Source: Saxidomus purpurata (Eukaryota > Mollusca > Bivalvia > Venerida > Veneridae). From it: a stretch of 64,000 nt of DNA. Under the pieces are notes generated by a model that was not told the DNA's origin, made no database searches, and saw only the letters and a list, made by a program, of their open reading frames with translations. Made by a program: the position numbers and the translations under genes. Below, in pieces: positions 26,836-39,200 of the stretch (position 1 is the first letter of the stretch; each line of letters starts with the position of its first letter). Location: the NCBI GenBank assembly GCA_022818135.1, contig JAFMSR010000018.1:17368847-17432846 (forward strand), written 5' to 3'.

Positions 26836-27695
26836 CCAAAATGCTAGGTAGCTGTACATATATTTCATACGAGGCAATACATAGGCTTGGTATTAAATAA
26901 ACATTCATTAAGATACATAATTCGCAATAGTTTACTCGTTTATTAATTTCAGACAAGGATCGCAGTATTGCCATGTAATTTACCGCTAGCCGCCATTTCG
27001 AATGATACACCGTGATGTTATAAAAACATATTTTATATAAAAATCGTCTTCTGAAAGTATAAACCAGTTGAATTCAGAATGATCCATTTCGGTGTCCTTT
27101 GGTAATTTTTGTATTTCTAATTTTCTAGCGAGTACAGCGGAAATAAGGAAAAGATGATGAATACTGGTATAAAATTCAGTATGAGATAACTGATGAAAAA
27201 GTCACATTAACATATTAACACTCACCTGTTGTTACGTTGTCCACCATTGCGGCAACCGTGAATACAACTATATGTAAGAGTGCATACTTTAATTTCTGAA
27301 GTTTCTGTCTGGCATACAAATAGCAGATTTTTTAAATGGTACACACGGCGCCAAAACTGTACGCAATTTGTCTGTATCTTAGTATCAAATTGTGAAAAAG
27401 CTAGAGAAAGTTTCACCATCGGTGAACGTTATGGAAGCCATTGTTCACAGAATTCAAATGACATTGTGGTAAAGCATCGTGGCATTTTTATTTCTTCCAG
27501 TTGAAAGAACTACTCGAAAGATTCCATAGATTCACAAATACATTTGAAGGAAGAAAACAAATGTCATCAAAGTAAATTGATGCCGCCTTTAATCAACGTA
27601 TTCAAGCACAGGTTTAAGTGATAACTCAATTGACACTTCAATTTTATAAAAAAAAATGGGGCTTGGAAACATTTTGTGGGCGGTATGTTTCTGAA

Positions 27696-28640
27696 ACAAG
27701 AGGGCCAAGATGGCCCTATATTGCTCACCTGCGACTTATGACACTACGTGACCAAACTTCAGCTCTAAACTATATATCATAAACACAAACATTCTGTTTG
27801 TCGTTGACAAGGCAAACCTTTTGACCAATTTACATGATGAGTGGGTTGTAAATGTCATGTTGATTTTATCAAAGCAATTATACTGACTAAGTTTCATGAA
27901 AATCCAAAAACATTGCAACCTCTGTTGCATACACAAGGTTTTTCCATGATTTTACCAGGTGATCTAGTTTTTGACCCTAGATGACCCATGTTCGAACTCG
28001 ATCTAGATTTTATCAAGGCAATCATACTGGCCAAGTTTTATGAAGATCTAACGAAAAATGCAACCTCTATTGCATACACAAGGTTTTTCTATGGTTTAAC
28101 CCTATGACCTAGTTTTTTACCTTAGATAAAACATCTTCGAACTTGAACTTGAATACATCAAGGCAATTATACTGACCAAGTTTCATGAAGATCCAATGCA
28201 AAACGCAACCTCTATTGTACACACAAAGTTTATCTTTGATTGGACACCGTGACCTAGTTTTAAACCCCAGATGATCCATGTTTAAACTAGACCTAGATTT
28301 TATCAAGGCAATCATACTGACAAAGTTTCATGAAAATCCAATGAAAAATGCAACCTCTATTGCATACACAAGGTTTTACTATGATTTGACCGGGTGACCT
28401 AGTTTTTGATCCCAGATGACTCATATTCGTCCTCAACTTAGATTTCATCAAGGCAGTCATACTAAGTTTTCTGAAGATCCAAAGAAAAATGCAACCTCGA
28501 TTTCATACACAAGGTTTTTCTATGATTTGACCCCGTGACCTAATTTATGTCCCCAGATGACCCATCGAACTCGACCTAGATTTCACCAAGGCAATCGTAC
28601 TGACTATGTTTCATAAAGATATTGACGGTACCGTTACTAC
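27696..28640 (-). repeat. Tandem repeat, family E, inverted copy
   Basis: Read on the - strand it has the same unit order as 24888-25890. On the + strand its end reads AGGGCCAAGATGGCCCTATA followed by TTGCTCACCTG. About five units with ACTGACCAAGTTTCATGAA.ATCCAA and TGCAACCTCTATTGCATACA. Confidence 0.75.
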
Positions 28641-30287
28641 CGTAACTCTAGCCACTGCCTAAAGAAATAGACTAAAATATGTTTAAATGGTGAAATTAAT
28701 TGATAACAATATTAATAGCATAAAAACTTCTTTAACTTGATATTTCTAATTAAGGGGGTCACTGCTGATTTTTAAAATAACAAGAAATTTTATTGACCCT
28801 GCTTTTTATGGAAACTAACATATTGCTAGTTAATTTCTGGAAAAATAATGATGGGTCAATGACTTACCTTTTTCGCAATATTTATCTTTAGTGATACTAT
28901 CAGATAAGGTGCTTAATGCAGAATTTTCGTATTATAAACGTTTATGTATGTGGTGTATGCTTTAGAACGGGTATCAATTTTTAATCTCTTCTAATGTGGT
29001 ATGTCATACTTTAGGATGAAAAATTAGAGAAAGTGGTATTTCTATCACCATCTGAATTAATATTACGCTCCTTATTATTACCCTACCCACTTTACTAAAA
29101 TCCATTTTTTCAATTTTTGATAGATGAATATTTCATGATAAAGGAATAACAAGGTTTTTCAGATATTTTGCTTACAATTTGCTTAAAACCTTTGTTTTAG
29201 AATGCAAAAATAAAAAATGGGGGTCAATATGGATATAAGAAAGAAATTCAATAAAAACTGACAAAAATTGTGTTTTTTAGATTTCGACGAGCTTTGAGAT
29301 ATGACGGCATAGGTCTGTAACAAAGAACTGAAAAAGGAACTAGTTATTAATGAATTTTTATATCCTAACAATTCTTCTTGTAATACAGTTTGAATTAAGT
29401 AAATAATTATCTTAAACGGTTTTTGAGAAATGACTATTTTTGTACCCCTACCCCCATTTTGGCATATGTCAAATTTGGCAATTTAGTCACAAAATGTGAG
29501 ATCAATTTTTTTTCTCAAAAATGTTCAATTTTTTACACTAAAATATTCCTATTGTTAACTCATCATTTTTTAAATATAACAAGTGTAAATTTCCGGAAGT
29601 GCAAAAATCTAAAACCTCACCATTGACCCCCCTTAAAGATGTAATTAAATAATTTCTATTCCTCCTCAGAAACACAAGCACTATATTTAGTTAGGAGAGT
29701 TAATTATCTAATTTTCTGGGGGGATGAAACGACTAGGGGGTGAAACACAGCTGGTATTCGATTTAATTAGACTGGTCACTTTTGTCAGGGGTAGCGGGTC
29801 GTACCGATTATAGCCTCTTTAGAGGATGGTGGACCCAATAAGCACAATTACAAACAGTCAGGGGGGAGGAGGGGACTCCCTTTTACACGACAGAGGATAA
29901 GAAATTACAAAAATCGTGCACACCAACCAATAGTATTTCAGTACTGTACTGTACGTGATCAAGGGATTAATCATTTGTGGTCGCGCACGAGACACTTTGC
30001 ATGTTTTGAAATTGTAAGCGCGCACTTTTTGATCTTTCACTTCATGTCCTTATATGGCATAAAGAAAACGGGTGACTATTATAGTGACACATATTTATTG
30101 TCACGTACAGTAAACCTTTGATTCTATTTTTAGTAAAGTTTGTAAGTTATTGACGTCTTACCTGTAATCAGCCGGTCGTGACGAGCTATTTTAAGATAAT
30201 CGATCGTACTGAAATGTAAACACGATAGTCTACATAACGTTCAGAGTGGAAATACAAGTAACAGAGTAAATTACAAAAAAGTGAAAA

Positions 30288-33200
30288 ATGGAGAGACCAC
30301 CGCCCGGAAAAGTTGAAGATTTGGCTACCTTGGCGAAGCTGGATGAAAATGTTTTGCTGGACGAGTTAAAGATTAGATATCACAATAATGACATATATGT
30401 AAGTAAATCATATCTAATTATCAACTTGATATCATCTGGACTTCCTTGTTGTATCCAGTTAAGTACTGATTTATGCACACTACTGCAGAAATGCCATTCC
30501 AGTGCCCGGCCAACATATTTTTTAGAAAGAAACCTTAATATTGGGCTTTAGCAAAGTGCATTTCAAAATATTGATTTAATTTTTCATGAATTATATGTTT
30601 TAGGAGCGTCCATGGTTTTAGAAAGCATATTATATATTTCATATTTGTCATCTGATAACTACAGCATAGATAAAATGAAATATGGCATGATTCGAAGTTC
30701 CTGTGAATAATGTTAAGCTCGGGGCTTATAGGGTGCTTAGAGATGCCGCAGAAGTGGGCACTGCTAGATTATACCAGTACAGTAAACTCTGTAGATAACG
30801 AACTCCTGTGGAGTCAGACCTTTTAAAGTTGTTTGTTATATCATGAGTATGTTATATCCATGTATAGCATTTTCATATTCAACTAAGAAGGAAAAAACAT
30901 AGGGCCTAGAAAATATGTTTGTATTCTGAAATTTGGCTATATCCAGAGTCGTTATATACATGGTTTACTGTATGTGCAAGTGTAGTTTTTCAGCCAGGGT
31001 ACAAAATTGATTTATTTCACAACTTAGTCTAGCAGCTGAAGTAGGGTCTCTTTTGTTTGGTCTGAGAGACCAGACAATTATTTAGTGATGGTCACAGCGG
31101 CTGCTGAACATGTGTATGCATATAAGTTAACCTGAAAGCCTGAATGAATCAAATTGACTTGTACCTGTTTGTCGTGTTAATGTTAGTGACTGACTTACTC
31201 TATAACATAGTTCATTGATCTTGCCTGGGAGTCATTTAAATGTAAAGTATTATATAGAATTCAGATCTCAGCGCTTCAATATTTTCTTTCCAAAAATAAA
31301 ATGGAACATAATGTTTTTTTACAAACTGTAATTTTAGCCTTCACCTTGCTAAGCTTCTTTAAATGGACTAAAAGGGGTGTACAGTGAAAATTTATTGACC
31401 CCCCTTGATTTGTTGTCACATGATTTTGTGCCTACAGTTCGATGTTGGGTGCTGTGTTTAATGGTGTTTTAAAGGATTTAACTTTACTTGTCATGACATT
31501 GAACCTGTTGATATTATGATTTCAGACATACGTCGGTGACATATTGATAGCTGTGAATCCATTTCGAGACATTGGCATCTATGATGACCAGGTAGGAGAA
31601 TTGCCTTATTTAAAAAATTATCCATTATAAACACAACTGATCTAATTCAAAACTTTAAAGTTATGTATGAAACATAAAAGAAGATATGAAAGAACTAAAA
31701 AATCTAAACTGTTAAGACTTCAGTATTCATCTCTCTGGTATGTACAATGAAAATGCAAGGTTCAATCATTACCACATATCAATTATATCTTGCATAAAAA
31801 TATAAACGGTCATTGACCAGATGAGCGCTTTGTTACTTTTTATTGCAAAATGAGACGTATTCAGGACATATGGATGGCTTTAAAATATACTGTTACAGCT
31901 TTCTATTATTATTTCATCTTGCTGGATTATTATTGAAGAAACTGCAGCCATATATTTTTGCTTTTTTACTTATTTGTTCCGCAATTTTTTCAGTTTTGCT
32001 TTTTATGTGTTATTTTGTCAGACTTCCTACTTATACAACCTTGCAAAGAAAACGGATCACCCACCTCATATATTTGCCATAGCAGACACTGCATACCAGT
32101 GTATGATTGGACATGGGGGAAGAACACCAGAAAACCAATGTGTTCTTATCAGGTATAGAAATGAATATTAAATTAAACCTGTGTTTTTTGGTTGTCCTCT
32201 GTCAAACACTCACCTGCCTTAACATTTATTAGTGCCAGGTGAGCTATTAGGATTATTCACTGTCTGTCGTATGTCCATTTACTTTTTCCTTAAAACAACA
32301 TCTCTTCTGAAACCTGTCTGTGTCTGTCAGACGGTGACTGCGCCAATGTTGATCAAACTTGGCAGGGATGTTCCTTGCATGAAGCTCGATCAAAACTGTT
32401 CAAGTAATTTCATTCCATGCAGAACTCTGGTTACCATTGCAATGGAAAGGAAAAACTTAAAGTGGCATTATGCGCATCTTACTGCACATAGTGTATTTTT
32501 GGTGACAGTTTTATAAAAGCAATTTTCAGTTGCTGTGCATTTAAATGTGTTAAATTAATGATAATGCCTCATTAGTATTTGAAGTTGGTGCTTTAGAAAT
32601 AAAAAAATCGGACTAATAAAATAATAGTTCCTTTCTTCGCAGTGATCTCCCTTGTGTTGTTGCAGTGGAAGGGAAGCAACTCTTGCATGCAGTTGCTTTT
32701 TTTTTAAAAAAGACTGCCCCAGTCAAAATAGGAAAAGTAATATTTGGAAAGTTATTATTTCGTACTGGTAGCAGGAAGAGTTTGGTGTATTGGGTTAAAA
32801 GCTATTATTTCCTCTACCCTTTTTTACACACACCTATTTCAGTTGGATTTTTACTTGAAAAAAATGAGCATAATTCCACTTTAAAAAATTTTCTTCTCAA
32901 AAACAGGAAGGCCTAGGGCTTATATATTTGGCATACAGCATGTCTAGTGGACCTCTACCAAGACTGTTCAAATTATGATCCCCGGCTCACTTGATTTTAC
33001 ATAGGTTTATATAGGGAAAACTTCTCTGAAACCACAAGGCATACAGCTTAGATATGTAGCATTGCCTAGTGGACCTCTACCAAGATTGTTCAAATTATGA
33101 TTCTCAGGGTCAAAATTGACCCCGCCCAGGGGTCACTTGATTTTACATAGGCTTGTATAGGAAAAACTTTAAAAATCTTTTTCTCTGAAGCCAGGTGAGC

Positions 33201-36200
33201 GATATAGGGCCATTGTTTTAGAGTGAATAGAACATGGTTCTATCAATATCCTATCAGTAGATTTATTTTTGTATATCCCTAAGTTCAAAGTGATACTGGG
33301 ACTTTTTTGTTATAAATTATGCATCTTAATGAATTTCTCAACTTCTGTTCTTTCATTTTGTCATAAACTACGCATCTTAATGAATTTCTCAATTTCTGTT
33401 CTTTCATTTCATTATAAATTATGCATCTTAATGAATTTCTCAACTTTTGTTCTTTCATTTTGTTATAAATTATGCATCTTAATGAATTTCTTAATTTCTG
33501 TTCTTTCATTTTGTCATAAATTACGCATCTTAATGAATTTCTTAATTTCTGTTCTTTCATTTTGTTATAAATGACACCTCTTATTCAATTTCTCGACTTC
33601 TGTTCTTTTATTTTGTCATAAATGACGCATCTTTGCTTTTCTTTTTTGCTTGCTTTCATTGAAGTTGGTAAGCATTGTATAAATTTACATTCCAGCAGAA
33701 CTTGCATCTTAATATTGTATAACAAATATAATTTCACCTGAAGCTAGGAAAATGGCATTGATATCTGATGCTTGACTATTGATCTGTTTTAACACCAGTC
33801 GTAGAATATGATATACCTGTTCATATATACATGTATATGAATTGTATATGTGCTGTAAGTTAAATTAGTCTACAATTTGAAGTTCAGAATTATTATACAT
33901 AAATGGCCACAGTCTGTGATGACATTTTGAATCAACTTTAATTCTAGATGAAGTGCTACCAGTATATTAGTGTTTCCTAGATTATATACCCAGAATGTCG
34001 GTGATCTGTTCTGGTTGATATTCATGGGTTTGATTTGAGCCCTGCTACCGACAATGCCATATCTCTTTATGTGAGAAAGTTGGCAGTTTCTTACGGAGGA
34101 TAGTAGTCAAGTACTGGTTCTTCCCAGTAAAGATTGTTAGGTAAACTGCCCGCCTGTTAAAATGACCAAATTACCCATGTACGGTTGAAACGGGCGTAAA
34201 ACTCCTATAACGTACAACTGTCTGTTCTGGACTTCTCCACCTATCCACTGGTTTTAGGCACTGCAATGCATATAGACAATTCTCACTCATATTTTAATGA
34301 GTGAATTATTCCAATTGTGTTGAGGTTGAAATACTCAATTTGACTTGTTTCCAGTAACTCCAGTTATTTGCCAACTTAAGGTAGCAATAAATCTCCACTT
34401 AAATTTTATTTCCTGAAATCAAAAAGAAGTTTTAATCTTTTTATTTGTTTAGAAAGTCTATGAACTTTTAATGAGTAAGATTTAAGGAAAGGTTATTGCT
34501 ACCTTAAATAAACCAAACGTTATATTGCAGCGGGGAAAGTGGAGCTGGGAAGACGGAGAGTACAAAACTGATCATTAAACAATTAGTGGAACTTTGTCAT
34601 GGTAACACACAGCTCGAGCAACAGATTCTACAGGTAATTATGCTTCTTTTTTTCCCAACACAAGTGTTAGTTTAAGCAGGATTTGCCACAGCTCTTCCCT
34701 ATATTTGGCATACAAAATTTCAATCTTTAGTTTATACTAATTTATTTTAGCTTGACTGTGAAGAAAGCTTGAAGCTTATAGAGTCACTCTCGGGTCCGCT
34801 TCCGGGAAAATAATTGTACTGGTGTCATATGAGGAGGTACGGCCATGACCCTAGTGGGACTCAAACCTGCAACCTCCGTGATGAGCAGCAGATGTCTTTG
34901 GCAAACAGGAGGGTGGCATCTCCTCCTAAAAATCTCTTTTCAGACACATAAAGTTCAAATTCAACAGCATTATGGGAGAAATGCTGGGGTCGGTCATAAA
35001 CCCCAATACAGTACAAAAGACTGATCTTATATAAAATCAGAAAGAAAAAGAACAAGTATTAGTTTTAAGTTCTACTTTTTCAGGCTGACTTGATTGTAAA
35101 CAAAAATTTCTGTGCTTGATCCAATCAGGATATGTTCTCAGAATTTGTGTCAGTGTAATACTTATATAAATATGTTTATGAATACTTTATAAAATATATG
35201 TATCTGGGTTTTATATGCATTTCATGTCACTTTTGATAACATATTTCTTTTTCTGTTGATGAAAAAGAGATTTCAGACTTAAATTGAGTCAAGCATGAAA
35301 AAAATGAAATATTTAATCAAAGTTAAATCTGACACAGGCCTGAATTAGGTTTTTGTAAAAAGTTGTCTGGTTGACTGGTTAAAGATTACTTTAGTTTTTG
35401 TTTGTGAAATAATTTTGAAATTTGATTATTTTCTCTTTTTTAAGTAATATTTTCCCTCAAAATTGCCATACCATATCAATGTCAAGTGAGATACTTAAAA
35501 TACAATGAAAAGCTATTAAAACATGTACAGTGATCTTCGCATACATCGACTCTGGATATACCGAAATTCTGGATATCAGGCACATACATTAATTTGTATT
35601 TGAATGGCCCGATTTTTTTTCTTCTTTATAAAATATGAAAATTCTATATGGATATAACAAACTCTGGATATAAAGAATAAATTTAAACGGTCCCAAGGAG
35701 TTCGTTATATGCAGAGTTTTGATACTATAGTTATTTCTCTTATAAACAGATAAAAATGAAAACTAAACCTTAGTTATACATTATAGGTGGCTCATCAATT
35801 TCTGCCTAGGATGAGTCAACTATAGTATATATTCAAAAGAAATTTGAAAACTGTTAGAAAGATTCATAATTTTATATTTTAGTTATAACTGTGGTGATAT
35901 TCAATTTTCTACAGCTTAATGTCTCTCTAAAAATCATGGTGTTCATTTTGAAGCTTAATATCACTTTAAAAAGGTACATGTAAGTGAGTCATATGTCATG
36001 AGCAGTACACACTAGAAAAGCAAATTTACATGAAATGAGTGTATGCTTTTTCATACAAAATCCGGTTTTAATTTCACACTATATCAAAATCTGCACATCT
36101 GCACATCTGTTCATATTGAGGTAAAAGTTTCATGTTCAACAGGATTTTCTCGACATTATATTAAGAAATGGTTTGAAATAGTTTGGTATGTCATTAGAAT

Positions 36201-39200
36201 AGAAGATGTATTTACAGCAAGTAAAATGTGGTGTCACTGTTATAAATGGGGTAATGTATCAATGCAGCTATACGGTATAAATACATCAAATAGGGAATGT
36301 GCAGTAAACAGACATTAGTATCTGGTCAACTGTAAAACTGTATGTATAGAAATATTTGCGGGCTTTTTATTTTTGCGATATTCAGAGTTTTCATGTATCT
36401 GCAATTTTGTGTTTTGGTCAACTTATTTCTACACATATTTTTTACACATATTGCATCTTATGTTTGCATACACTCAGTTTGTTCCAAAAGAAAGTGTGCT
36501 TTCTTATTTTAAATATTCATTTTAGCGGACATTCTTCATACATTATCTGCTACTATATCTCATGTGTATTTGTCATCGATCAATGCAAAATAAAATGTTC
36601 GCCATATCGTCGCTAAACGATCTCAATTTTGGTACCAAATATATATAGGCTTTCAAAAAGTAGTCGATGAAAAATCACTTAGTGCACTCTCTGGACTGAG
36701 TGTATTCAGGATAAAATCATTGTGTTTATATATCTGCAACCCCTAAACTTTAACCATTCTACAAAAGATATGACTCTGCTGTTTAATTTAAGCCAATCAG
36801 CAATGGGATCCTGCAAATTGGTATACCCCTTTTCTTTTCTTTTTTATAGTTCAAAACTTCTGTTTCATTGAAATAAAAGTTATACCTATTTTGTACATTG
36901 GGTCTTTGTTTATGACTTTTACTAACTGAAGAGTAGTGTTTAGTGTTTAGATACATCATGACAGTTCATGTAGAGGTCATCAGTTCTCTAAAATAATATA
37001 ATGTTGTTAATGAATTCGATTCATATTGGCCTTGTTATTGGACTGAAGACCATGGTTACTATAGAAACAGACAGTATGAAATGTCTTCAGGCCAAACGAT
37101 GAATTCAATTAATTAATGACAGTTTTATTAATTGACTGTATTATTATTTTTTGCCATTATGTCTTTAAATCTTCCTACTTGGTATCTATGTGAGGACGAA
37201 AGTTTCCATTTTGGTGAAATGTTGGAGACAAATGCTAGATTTGATGTAGTTGTTTCTAAATGGTGTCCAATATTTGCTGAGCAAATGGGTAGATCTTGTA
37301 GTATTGGCTGAGTTTTTCTATTTTGGTATTTATTGGGGAAGTTTCTACTATATTGCAAGAATAAAATTAATGAACCAGTATCACACCTACTATACAGTTA
37401 TTTAATAATTGGTTGTTACTAGGTTCAAAACTGGGATTCAGCCAGTATGTTACTGTGTTTTGTTCTGTGCTTTATGTTTTGTCTACATATATATGTTGGC
37501 ACGTTGTCCTTTTAAATACTTTTGTACTTAATATTTAGTTTATATTTTAAGCTGCGTGCAATGTGTTCCTTGTCTGCTGCCTTTTTTTACAGTATTCATT
37601 CTTCTGTGTGTAATGTTTGATGGTGATTTAAGGAATTATTTTATTATTCGTTATTATTTTATCGTTAACACAGTACCAGTACATGTTTGTAATATATATA
37701 TACAGGTGAACCCGTTGTTAGAGGCATTTGGGAATGCACAGACTCTGATGAACGATAACTCGAGTCGATTTGGAAAATACATCCAACTCGTGTTCCATCA
37801 TGGCCAGGGTAAGTTAGCGTGAACAATAGGCTACACATACTTTATATTGTATGCAAGTGATAAACATATTTATTATCATGTGAATGCAGAAAAAAAATGT
37901 AATACACACTTATTAGCATGGTGCTTTATATTTTGAGCTTTGTTATAAATTATATGTTGTCACACTAACTCGATTTAGTGGGCAGCTTTATTTGTCATTC
38001 AATGATGTTTTGTCGTTCCAACTTTCACTAAACAACTTAAAACCTCTAACTAGGTTCAAAATAATTTTATAATTGTATGTAAGTCGTAGCTTGTTGAATC
38101 TGTAATAGGGCATTTTCTGTAAGAACTATTTTGTTTTCATTTCATTAGGATACAAAACTGCCTAACATTTGATCGATAATGCATTTCAGTATTTTAGAAA
38201 ATCCCTAATCAATGTCTGTCGCTTTGATATTACCACTGATAACAGGATGAACACTTTTAATAAACATGTACACATTTACATGCTTGGTTTTAGGCCAAAA
38301 AAAATATATGTGTTTTGGGTCTCCTTTAGCAAAACAATTTTATTTTGCCTTTTTATTACTTGAAAACACATGAAAATTGGTATTTTTGATAATTTTCTTA
38401 TAAAAAAGTTTGAAGTCGGAAGTAAAAAGTTAAGATCTATCGGGAAACCGGAGACACACATATTTTTTTGGCCTTAATACAGTTTCAGGATATTTAGAAC
38501 ATATAGCATGATCTTACACCATGTATTAAACAATTTTTGTATCGCTAACCATTCCCCTGCTCCGTGACAGCAAATGACTCTGCCTTTGTGACCAGTGCAG
38601 AACATATAGCATGATCTTACACATGTATTAAGCAATTTTTGTATCGCTTTAACTATTCCCCTGCTGACAGCAATATGACTACTGGATACGTCCTATGTTA
38701 GACATTTAGCAGATAAGGTCATATAATCATGATCTTATTCACCCAATATTTATTGGGTATGCTAATAACAATTTTTGTAGGATCACCAGCGGGTCGATAT
38801 CACCGTAATGAGTTGCCCCTGGCTCAGTTTTTATGACAGCGAATTATATGACATGATTGCGTGAACCTGTTTTGTGACCTGTGCAGATCATATATTTCCA
38901 TGATCTTATACAACAATACTGACAGTTTTGTATGGTATAATCATTTTTGCTTGACTATTCGCTAAGACCATTTACTACCCCTGCGTCAGTGACAGCAAAT
39001 GACTCTGCCTTTGTTACAGTTTATACAGTCATATACCTTGAATACTATAAAGCCATTGTACTTGAAACTCAAAATATATCTTTACCATCAACATCTACAC
39101 CTGAGGAAACAATCCCCATAACTCTGTTTTGATTGACAGATTTATGCCCTTTTTAACTAGCCTTTTGGTAAAGTTTTGCAAATCAAATATCTTGATATTA

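Larger units (their letters stand above)
24521..30287. other. Intergenic region between the DCST-like gene and the myosin gene
   Basis: Holds the 3' UTR of the DCST-like gene (no canonical AATAAA seen in its first 350 bases), family E repeats at 24888-25890 and, inverted, at 27696-28640, and an inverted-repeat element at 25950-26835. Positions 26836-27695 and 28641-30230 show nothing I can name. The last few hundred bases before 30288 should contain the myosin promoter and 5' UTR, but no core element stands out. Confidence 0.6.
30399..34530 (+). other. Myosin introns 1-3
   Basis: Introns 30399-31525, 31592-32021 and 32153-34530. The first has a MITE (30778-30972). The third holds the repeat pair at 32220-33225, a 51-bp minisatellite (33300-33630) and a SINE (34000-34212). 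Nothing else was recognised. Confidence 0.75.

Noticed and set aside
26654..27010. 118-codon frame on the - strand
   Set aside because: It runs through the right end of the inverted-repeat element at 25950-26835 and into flanking sequence. The protein has no domain, and the length is within chance for AT-rich DNA.
27229..27251. Short first exon on the - strand (ATG, seven codons, donor-like GTGAGT)
   Set aside because: Far too short to support, and no following exon on that strand could be recognised.
28700..30287. Kinase-domain exons upstream of the myosin start, as in class III myosins
   Set aside because: I looked for kinase motifs (GxGxxG, HRD, DFG) in the spaces before 30288 and saw none. 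The ATG exon begins with its own plausible N-terminus.
33269..33574. 101-codon repeat-protein frame
   Set aside because: Created by the 51-bp minisatellite inside a myosin intron; the opposite strand is open too.
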